NCBI GenBank assembly: GCA_004352715.1
Contig: SCFE01000051.1
Span: forward strand, 283,075-347,074
Direction: 5' to 3'
Source: Hofstenia miamia
Lineage: Eukaryota > Xenacoelomorpha > Acoela
Length of the DNA: 64,000 nucleotides
Program-made: the position numbers and the translations under genes
In this document: in pieces, positions 56,075 to 64,000 of the stretch
Numbering within the stretch: position 1 is the stretch's first letter
Layout of the letters: the number at the start of each line of letters is the position of its first letter
Notes under the pieces: generated by a model
What the model saw: only the letters and a program-made list of their open reading frames with translations
Told to the model about the DNA's origin: nothing
The model's database searches: none

Positions 56075-57126
56075 CAATCTGAGTATTGCACCCAATGAAC
56101 TCTTCACTGTTGTGGATCTTATATTCTCTTTTAAATGTATAATTAATTTATAAAACAATTTATCAAATGCAGAATAAAAAGTGTACTTGCAGTCCATTAT
56201 TGGTCTGCCCTTAGGTATTTCTCCAATGCAAGTTCTTACCAGTTCTTTATGGAGCTTAGGTGTAAAGTAGAGGCATTTATTTCTTCTACTTTCCATCGAG
56301 AATGATTTGTCATTTTTCATATACCAGGAGTAATCGTAAATTTTAATATAATTTATATGCAGCTTTATATCCTCTTTTACCAATTTGAAATGATCTATGA
56401 ATTCAATTTCAGTAAGTTTTTTATATTGTGGTTTCTCCATTTGGAAATTACACATCATGGAATACTGCAACTTTGACAGACACACGAATGAATTACCCTT
56501 ATCAGTTTTTTTAAATTATTATATTTTCTTTTTTCTTGATGTCATTCATCATAAAATCCAATTTTTTACATTTGCGATTTTTCTTCACAGTTCCACAAAG
56601 CAGAGGAATATTTGAAATGTTTGAAAGATCTGCTTTCCGTATTTCAGGCGTGTAATTCGGAATATATGAAGGACCTCTAGATAATAGTTTTATAGATTGT
56701 CTAGAAAGGCAATTAGTAAAATCCTTCACTCCATTAATAATGCATTTATGTTTACACCAGTGTGTTCCATCGTGTCTTAGGTGCTTTGGCATGTTGCCAG
56801 TAATTAGTTTAAAAAAAGAAGTTGATTTGCACTTAATATCTTCCTATGGCATCTAATTTTCTATCAATAGTTTTTAAATCTATTAAGCAAATATCTTCTG
56901 CATGATTCTTTTTCTTTTGGCGTGAATATGGATGAAACATATCTATAAATTCATTTCTGGAGTCATCAAGATTCTCACTTACAGTTGGATTTACATTTGA
57001 AGTACCTTCTTCATGGTTTGCAGGAGGACTTTGCACCACTTCATTTTGGTGCTGAGTTTCATTTCTATGATTTCTGTAAGATGTTTCCACTTCATTAATA
57101 GCTTGAGCTTCATCTGGGTTATTCAA
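56075..57126 (-). pseudogene. Penelope-like reverse transcriptase fragment
   Basis: On the minus strand, IKLLSRGPSYIPN near 56680 and LYFTPKLHK with GRPIMDC near 56200-56270 match the N-terminal and RT2a-type blocks of Penelope-like elements (LLSKGL.F.P; LPKiHK...RPI). An Asn/Glu-rich N-terminal segment lies at 56833-57126. The palm with the catalytic Asp pair is missing: the frame runs straight into the R4/Dong-like C-terminus at about 56070. GIY-YIG endonuclease is not seen. It could also be another RT class; the call rests on two blocks. Confidence 0.5.
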
Positions 57127-57194
57127 CAGTTCTTCAGATTAAACAGAAGGTAAGACAGGGTCCTGAAATTCCACCCTCGGTGTTACCTCTATAG

Positions 57195-57212
57195 TTATTA
57201 TTATTATTATTA
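57195..57212. repeat. (ATT)n microsatellite at the 3' end of the longer R4/Dong-like copy
   Basis: About six ATT units directly before the minus-strand 3' end of the LINE. Confidence 0.85.
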
Positions 57213-57264
57213 TCCTTGTTGATTCTTACAGATTCATGCTGGTATCCCTCTCAGCTCGGGGAAC

Positions 57265-57798
57265 TCACCAGTTCCCAGGGAGTGTGAGAGCTTTCCTCAG
57301 AACTACAGCTGTACCTAACAATGCTGCCTTGTGTGCTACTGCCAAACCCCACTTTGGTACTCCCAACTCCTCCAAGTATCTCTTATGCTTCTTACTCACT
57401 GCCTTCTTTAACCACTTTTTGCTCTCTTCTCTGTCACACTTTTCTGTGTTCTTCCAGTATTCTCCATGCATCGATTTCTGCGTATACTTTGTTTGTCTCT
57501 CTGATTCCATCCTACTCTGGTATATCTTCCTTAACTCCTTAGTGACCTCTAGTAGGGACCCCTTAGGTTGCTCTTCTACATACTCCTTTAGCCCTAGTGC
57601 TTCTGCTTCTACAGTTTCCTCCACACTTAGCAGTCCTTTCCCTCCTTTATGCCTTGCCATGTACAGCCTATCCACATCTCCGTTTAAGTTGAAAGCCCTC
57701 TCTGCTGCTAGTACCTTCCTTGTCTCTCTGTCTAGCTCCCTAAGTTCGTTCTTGTTCCATCTAACTATTCCTGTGGAATATCTCAACACTGGTATCGC
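57265..57798 (-). pseudogene. R4/Dong-like polymerase, C-terminal region
   Basis: Open from the gap edge to a stop at 57265. It shows AIPVLRYSTGIVRWNKNEL, LDRETRKVL, VDRLYMARHKGGKGLLSVEE, then a tail ending KWGLAVAHKAALLGTAVVL. The LYxxRxxGGxGLxSxE block is typical of R2/R4-type LINEs after the reverse transcriptase. The restriction-like endonuclease core (PD...D) seen in the 55.7-kb copy is replaced here by a KYTQKSMHGEYW segment, so it is internally altered or deleted. Confidence 0.78.
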
Positions 57799-58365
57799 NN
57801 NNNNNNNNNNNNNNNNNNNNNNNNNNNNNNNNNNNNNNNNNNNNNNNNNNNNNNNNNNNNNNNNNNNNNNNNNNNNNNNNNNNNNNNNNNNNNNNNNNNN
57901 NNNNNNNNNNNNNNNNNNNNNNNNNNNNNNNNNNNNNNNNNNNNNNNNNNNNNNNNNNNNNNNNNNNNNNNNNNNNNNNNNNNNNNNNNNNNNNNNNNNN
58001 NNNNNNNNNNNNNNNNNNNNNNNNNNNNNNNNNNNNNNNNNNNNNNNNNNNNNNNNNNNNNNNNNNNNNNNNNNNNNNNNNNNNNNNNNNNNNNNNNNNN
58101 NNNNNNNNNNNNNNNNNNNNNNNNNNNNNNNNNNNNNNNNNNNNNNNNNNNNNNNNNNNNNNNNNNNNNNNNNNNNNNNNNNNNNNNNNNNNNNNNNNNN
58201 NNNNNNNNNNNNNNNNNNNNNNNNNNNNNNNNNNNNNNNNNNNNNNNNNNNNNNNNNNNNNNNNNNNNNNNNNNNNNNNNNNNNNNNNNNNNNNNNNNNN
58301 NNNNNNNNNNNNNNNNNNNNNNNNNNNNNNNNNNNNNNNNNNNNNNNNNNNNNNNNNNNNNNNNN
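57799..58365. other. Assembly gap (567 N)
   Basis: Interrupts the polymerase between reverse transcriptase and C-terminal region. Confidence 1.
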
Positions 58366-58621
58366 CATTCTTCTCCATCTTATACCCTATGCCTGTCTCC
58401 TTTAACTTTTCTGTGATAGGTATTAAGCTAACTACAAACAGTAGTGGCGCTAAGCTGTCTCCCTGGAATATACCCCGTCTAAACCTCAACCTATGCCCAT
58501 CTATCTCAGTCTGCCACTTTCCCATCTCTCTCTCTAGAAACTCAACCCATTTCTGCGAAACTCCATTAGCCTCTAATGTCTTCAATACCCACTTATGTGG
58601 TATGCTGTCATATGCCTTCAT
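58366..58621 (-). pseudogene. R4/Dong-like reverse transcriptase domain, part
   Basis: Shows [20 protein letters not shown] (first catalytic Asp) and RRGIFQGDSLAPLLFVVSL, the strand-turn of the palm. The YxDD box would fall in the gap. Just upstream the fingers region is missing: coding jumps from [11 protein letters not shown] (58660) to KAYDS within about 60 bp, so several hundred bp were deleted. Confidence 0.8.
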
Positions 58622-58659
58622 GTAGTATCCATGCCATTGCCAAGTTTGTCTTCCTTCTT

Positions 58660-59319
58660 CTACAATTCTCCACCACTGCCTGGTCTATCAACAACTGATC
58701 TTTGCATCCTCTCGTCTGGACACCCACTCACCACACACTCCTCCAATGCTACTGCTAGTCTCTCATGAACACTTGTGAACTTCTTCAGCCAATACCCATG
58801 TACCTCATCTCTGCCTGGCGCCTTCCAGTTCTTCATTTTCTTTAAAGCCTCCTTCAGCCTTACAGTTGTGATTACTTCTTCTTCTTGCCTGACTTCTTTC
58901 TGCATCTGTACACTCTCTATCTCTGCTCCTGCACTTCCCCATATGTTCTCCCAGAACATTACTGCGTCCTCACCTGCTCTAGCTGTAGCCTTTTCTCCTG
59001 CATCTAGTTTTTTGTAGAATCGTCCTTCTTGGCCCTCAAACTTCATGTTGTCTCTTGCTTGCTTTGCTCTTGCCCTATATTTTCTTAGTATCTCAGGAAC
59101 TGGCAACCTAGTTCTCTCACCTATTTGTTATTTCATCTTTTCCTTGATTGCTGCTTCAGTTTCTGCATCTACTGGTTCTGCTGCTTCTGCCACTTCTGTC
59201 TCAACATCTATCACTTCATTTTCCCTTTGTTTAGCCTGTTCAACTCTCTTTTTCCCTTTCGCACTTGTCCTGCAAGCCTCTGCTCTGTAACTTCTAATCC
59301 TGTTCCTGCCTTCCTCCAT
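58660..59319 (-). pseudogene. R4/Dong-like polymerase, N-terminal half
   Basis: Two open segments, 59128-59319 and 58660-59106, separated by a stop. The first is very acidic and Ala/Glu-rich. The second contains FYKKLDAGEK, FWENIWGSAGAEI and LKKMKNWKAPGRDEVHGYW. The NWKAPGxDxVxxYWLK block just before reverse transcriptase is characteristic of R2/R4-type LINEs. Confidence 0.75.
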
Positions 59320-59576
59320 TCTTCCAACATTCTCTTCCTGTAACCCCTCTCATCTGGCCTGCTTTTTCTGTGACACTCCAATGCTGTAATGTTCTGCTCA
59401 TCTGTCCATTAGTGCCGTTGTCCATTGGTCTGTGTGGATCCTATACTGCCACTTCTCGAGTCCACACTCCCGATTGTGGAGTCCAACTGACCGGAGATTC
59501 TTCGCACCCTCTGACCATTTAAGGCCTGCCGGGGACTGAGGGCCTTTTCTTTCGGTTTCACTCTCATTGAAGGTAG

Positions 59577-59887
59577 NNNNNNNNNNNNNNNNNNNNNNNN
59601 NNNNNNNNNNNNNNNNNNNNNNNNNNNNNNNNNNNNNNNNNNNNNNNNNNNNNNNNNNNNNNNNNNNNNNNNNNNNNNNNNNNNNNNNNNNNNNNNNNNN
59701 NNNNNNNNNNNNNNNNNNNNNNNNNNNNNNNNNNNNNNNNNNNNNNNNNNNNNNNNNNNNNNNNNNNNNNNNNNNNNNNNNNNNNNNNNNNNNNNNNNNN
59801 NNNNNNNNNNNNNNNNNNNNNNNNNNNNNNNNNNNNNNNNNNNNNNNNNNNNNNNNNNNNNNNNNNNNNNNNNNNNNNNNNNNNNNN
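59577..59887. other. Assembly gap (311 N)
   Basis: Covers the 5' end of the R4/Dong-like element; a long ATT run follows directly. Confidence 1.
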
Positions 59888-59888
59888 C

Positions 59889-59922
<34 letters not shown>
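59889..59922. repeat. (ATT)n microsatellite
   Basis: About eleven ATT units on the 5' side of the R4/Dong-like element. Confidence 0.9.
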
Positions 59923-59929
59923 GTTATAA

Positions 59930-61910
59930 TAAGTTACTGGCATCGAAATCAGTCATGCTTGCGATGTGGATTCGGAAATTGACTCAGTTAAACAACCTTC
60001 TTGAATGCTTATCAATGAAGAGGTAGTACTAGAACCAATTCAAAAATTTTTATTGTAATGCGAATTAATGCCTTAAACGAATCTCAATTCTATTTCAACT
60101 CGTTGTCCAAGGGCTTGCCAATCCTGTATTTAACGAAAATTTTTTCTTGTCATTCCGTTTTATCACCAATATATTTAGATTTTGCTTAACCAATGGAAAT
60201 ATATCTGTAAATATTTTGTGTTGCTTCAGACATTTAAAAACTGTTTTAAATTGCATTCGCTGGTTTAACTTGTTTTGTTTACTTTCAATAAATATGTAAT
60301 TTTTTTGATTAAACAGGCTAGTGTGAGTTAGTACTGCTGTTTAAAATTGACAAGCTAATCTTTCCGATTAAGACTGCAGAGGGCGTGCGGGAGTAGATAA
60401 TGTGATCACGAAAGTTATCTATTTGTGTCTTTGGCCTTAGAGGCAGTGTAAGGTTTCCCGGCCCTCCTTGTGGAATCCGCAAAACTTAGAAAAAATGAAG
60501 TTTTCACTGCACTCACGAGACATTTGCAGTCTCTCAATTGCGCTGAGGCGAGAAAACTCTTTTATTACTTAACAAGATGCTTGGAATCTCATCGTTACAT
60601 TGTAATAATGTATGATGTACACTGTACTAAATTTATTGTCTAAATTTGTCGCTAGTTTTTAATCATTGGAATGTTGATAATTTTTTAAATTCTGGACATA
60701 ATAAACAAATATAATTCTTTTATATGAAAGAATGAGAAGTTGCACCATTCAGGTAAACTACCATTTATGAGGCAAAATTTGAGCTTTCCTTAGGAAAATG
60801 AATATGTAGAAAGCTAAGTGACCTTGTACAGCATTACGTTGATATCTTAATAACACTGTTTTACCAGCATATGGTTCTTATATCTCATCACCGAATCATA
60901 TCACCTAGCTTCTTGAAGAAGAAGAAGAAGAAAAATCTATATTCAGAAATTGTTTTAACAATAAATAGAAATACTGATAAAAAATTCTGAAAGCGTCAAG
61001 AAAGTAATACAAAATTAAACAAAAAAAAGAAAACAACGAATATTTACAAATAAAAAGTGGTTAACTTGGGTTATGACGGATATTGACGGATACCATTTGC
61101 ATGGTTACACATTTGTGAATAATATAATAGGCTATTCTTGGAAATTTAAAATTTTTCATCCTCCAGGGATTCTTTACTCGCAGACCTTATCCTTGATCAT
61201 TCATTATTTTGTTATTCTAACAATGTTACAAAATTATCTTATTGTATAATATTGCATTGAAAAAGTCAGTAAGCTTCGAACTTAATTCAATATATGTTAT
61301 AATTTACTGTCAAAAATCAATATAATCTCAATTAGCTACATGGTAAATAATATATAAATATTATTTTGAAAAATATTAGTTAATGATACATTTACTTTAA
61401 AAATATAGAAATGCTTAGGGAAAATTATTTAAAAAATTCCCATTGTTTCACTCCTGCAACAATTATATCATTAAAAGAAATGAAATGCTAAATTTGCAAT
61501 TCTGTTGCAATTCTTCTAAATAAATCATCTTGTCTCATTATATTTTGACAGAACTGGGCTTTCCTTCATTAATTTATTTCAATGAAATGTAAAATTTTGG
61601 GATGAAAATAGCTTATTCAAGGACTTAGTTAACCAAACAAGTTTTTTGAATTCTTAAATAATTGAAGATAAATTTTAAAAACAGATGGAGCTGGCTTACT
61701 TAGGCTATGTCATGATAAACGTAAAGAGTCTCTAGACACGGTATTAGAATCAATATAATTTTTGCCTTATGTAAAAAAAATTTCACAGAAAATACATTGA
61801 GGATCTATAAATGGATTGAAAATTAAAAATCTAAACCTCTACAAGGACAACAAGATCGTCTCCAATTAGGACGATCAATATTGACTAGTGAAACTCGAAT
61901 TTGTCTGTTC
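59930..61910. other. Intergenic stretch
   Basis: AT-rich. A slightly GC-richer patch lies at about 60370-60480, and an AGA-type run near 60920-60935. No gene or transposon recognised. Confidence 0.5.
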
Positions 61911-61919
61911 ATGCACCCT

Positions 61920-64000
61920 AATTAATGCACGGAACTTAGTTAGAAACTATAGAAGAAACGCGTTTGCTAATGCTCTAATATCTTGTACTTTGGATTTGGA
62001 TGCTGTTTTAGTTTGTAAAACCTGACTATATTCTGAAATAATTAATTCTGAACTTCATCTTCTTGGTTACTCTATTTTCCGTGCTGATCGGTCAGAATCA
62101 GTTTCTGCTCACGGTGTGGTTGCAATTGCCATCTCAAACCATCTTTGTTCTCAGCTGTTATACCCAGATGTGTTCCCACATGATGCAGTTTTTGTTCTTG
62201 TCAATCACGATACTCTCCTTTGCTGCTTCTATAATCCTCCTAATGGGAACAAATCAGATGGTCAACGGATATGTTTTCCATAAGCTATTACTGCACTTTG
62301 TGTTGATGTCAACCTGCCTGGTATAAACTGGGTGGAGATGTACAGTGCTGAAGATTAAGAACAGATTATTTTGGACCTATTCGATAATTATCCTATGTCA
62401 AAGCATGTGGTCTTTCCCTCGCGAAAAAGAACAACGTTCGATCTAGTATTTTTCTTGCAATTTCTGTCAACGCGTGCAAGATTGATAGTCTGTTTTCATC
62501 TGTGTATCCGTTTTCCGATCAAATTCTCATTTTCGTTTAATTTCAATTCTGATTAAGAAATTCCAACAGCAATGCATGATTTCAGTTATTGTCGAGCAAA
62601 CTATGAGGGAATGGCAGATTATATCTATCATCATCCATTCCTACCATTGTGCTACAGTAATTTTAATACCATGGTTAATGAATGGTATGAATGGCTATTC
62701 GACATTGTTGACAAGTTTGTGCCAAAACTCACCAAATTTCGTCAGTTGCTTCCACTGTGGGTTTTTGCCAAAACATCTAACCTTATTAAAAAGAAAGAAC
62801 AAACATTTCCATTGCATACAAAAACGTGGTGTAGATTCCAGTGATGCTCTATCCCGTCTTGAGACAGATATGGAGAATGCAATGATAATGATCTGGAAGA
62901 ATACCAAAAAGGAGTATTTCAGTCAAGAGACCAACACAAACTTTTTAAGCGCTTTAAAAGCTTGCGGAAGACATCTACCCTCCCATCCACAATTGTATTC
63001 TACAACTATCACTACTCGTCTCCACTTGAAAAAGCGAACGCACTCAACCAGTATTTCCACACTGTTTACAATACTGACATTTACAATGTGGATTACGACA
63101 TCTCTACATACAAAATTACTAGAATTATCAATGATTTTGACAAGACGCAAACTCGAGGCTTGGACAACTTACCTCCAGCACTTTTTAAGAATCTTGCTTC
63201 AGCTCTGTCCATGTCCATTCATACCATTTTTTGACAACATGAAACGCCTTGGAGCTTTCCACCTACAATGGAAAAAGGTTGTATTTTACCTCTCTTCAAA
63301 AAGGGTGATCGTCCTGTTATGCTGCTTAATGTAGCCAGTAAAGTGTTTGAAAAGTGTCTTTATGACAGTGTATTCGACCATTTTCATACGCATTTGTCGT
63401 CTGCTCAACATGCATTTGTCAAAAAACGTTCCTGTATTATAAACCTACTTTCTACATAAAATCTATAGTTCTATTGTCAGGGCGTTTGACAAGGTTCCCC
63501 ATTCACTGTTAATGAAGAAGCTCTAGGTTATTGGCTATTAGGAAACTGCTCTTGATCTTACATCACTACTTGTCTGGTCGCATACAATGTGTTCGAATAG
63601 ATGGTGTTGTATCAGGTGTTCCCAATGTTGTTTCAGGTGTTCCACAGGGTTCTATTTTGGGTCCGTTATTATTTTGCATATTCATTAATGACTTGCTATC
63701 TGAAATTAAGCACTCCTTGGCATATATGTTTGCTGAAGATGTAAGACTTTTATTATGTAGTGTTGCTAGCGATACGCACGTTGCAGTCCGATGTTGCCAG
63801 TCTGGAGAGGTGGTGCTGTCGCAATAGTATGATGCTGGCTCCTGCTAAATGCAATGTCTTGGTAATTAGTGGGACTGATAAAAAAATTCTGATTAACGGT
63901 GCTATTATTCCAACTATGGGATTTTTGTCAGATTTAGGGGTTCAGCTGGACTCGAGTATGTCTTGGACAAAACATATTTTTATCAAATTGAAAAAGTCAA
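61920..64000 (+). mobile_element. Jockey/CR1-type LINE, decayed, cut by window end
   Basis: Coding remnants are in order. An apurinic-type endonuclease starts near 61930 and includes ELHLLGYSIFRADRSE (the block GY...R.DR) near 62050. Reverse transcriptase lies from about 62960: TRGLDNLPPALFKNLA, ILPLFKKGDR, SKVFEKCLYD, SAQHAFVKKRSC, SGVPQGSILGPLLF and AYMFAEDVRLLL (active box FAED instead of FADD). A thumb block LGVQLDSSMSWTKHI ends the window. In the endonuclease the usual ETW triad reads KT-stop, so the catalytic Glu is lost. Multiple frameshifts and stops are present. It is a different lineage from the LINE at 46.4 kb. Confidence 0.8.
63600..63650 (+). repeat. 21-24 bp tandem duplication within the LINE reverse transcriptase
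   Basis: GTTGTATCAGGTGTTCCCAA is followed by a near copy GTTGTTTCAGGTGTTCCACA, so the peptide VVSGVP occurs twice just before QGSILGPLLF. The second copy is the conserved motif; the first is extra. Confidence 0.8.

Larger units (their letters stand above)
57213..59887 (-). mobile_element. R4/Dong-like LINE, longer copy
   Basis: Minus strand, with two gaps. The order is a charged N-terminal region (59128-59400), a KNWKAPGRDEVHGYWLKKF block (58800-58830), reverse transcriptase (58366-58621) and a C-terminal region (57265-57798). (ATT)n runs lie beyond both ends (57195-57212 and 59889-59922), as expected for insertion into an ATT/TAA microsatellite. The element is markedly less AT-rich than its surroundings. 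Stops at several places make it inactive. Confidence 0.8.

Noticed and set aside
60370-60480. Locally GC-richer patch, considered as a SINE or tRNA-derived sequence
   Set aside because: No A/B box arrangement, cloverleaf or flanking duplication could be made out.

Overview
This is an AT-rich animal (metazoan) nuclear genome window, most likely from an invertebrate. It has spliced genes with GT-AG introns, (TA)n and (ATT)n microsatellites, nine assembly gaps and a dense layer of decayed transposons. The species cannot be named from the sequence. Nothing bacterial, no CRISPR array, no rRNA and no convincing tRNA was seen.

Layout. 1-11.8 kb: two adjacent, diverged Ty3/gypsy-type retrotransposons (A and B). 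Both are dead, and both carry an unrecognised reading frame downstream of integrase. 11.8-17.1 kb: AT-rich DNA with a decayed piggyBac copy. 17.8-22.8 kb: a host F-box/beta-propeller gene of about seven exons with a Tigger/pogo fossil in intron 3. 24.7-43.6 kb: exons 1-4 of a mitochondrial PP2C phosphatase (PPM1K/PP2Cm type) on the + strand. Its introns hold a palindrome-rich foldback element, a mariner-like fragment, a second decayed piggyBac, a complete Tc1-like fossil, a nearly intact piggyBac (TTAA target, one nonsense codon), a hAT copy with a C-terminal zinc-finger-like motif, and a Tc1 fragment. 46.4-55.6 kb: a LINE copy split by an 8.2-kb (assembled) insertion with TIRs of at least 385 bp and a 6-bp target duplication. 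The fifth and last phosphatase exon lies inside this insertion, on the opposite strand. 55.7-59.9 kb: two R4/Dong-like LINE copies next to (ATT)n runs, and a Penelope-like fragment. 61.9-64.0 kb: a third LINE lineage, cut by the window end.

Only two host genes are supported. The phosphatase family dephosphorylates branched-chain keto-acid dehydrogenase in mitochondria. The F-box/WD protein would be a substrate adaptor of an SCF ubiquitin ligase. No operon-like or shared function links them.

The most important oddity is the phosphatase C-terminal exon. Its splice phase and sequence continue exon 4 exactly, but it is inverted and sits in a contig between two gaps of exactly 1000 N, inside the TIR element. 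This is either a scaffolding error, a real inversion, or capture of a host exon by a large transposon.
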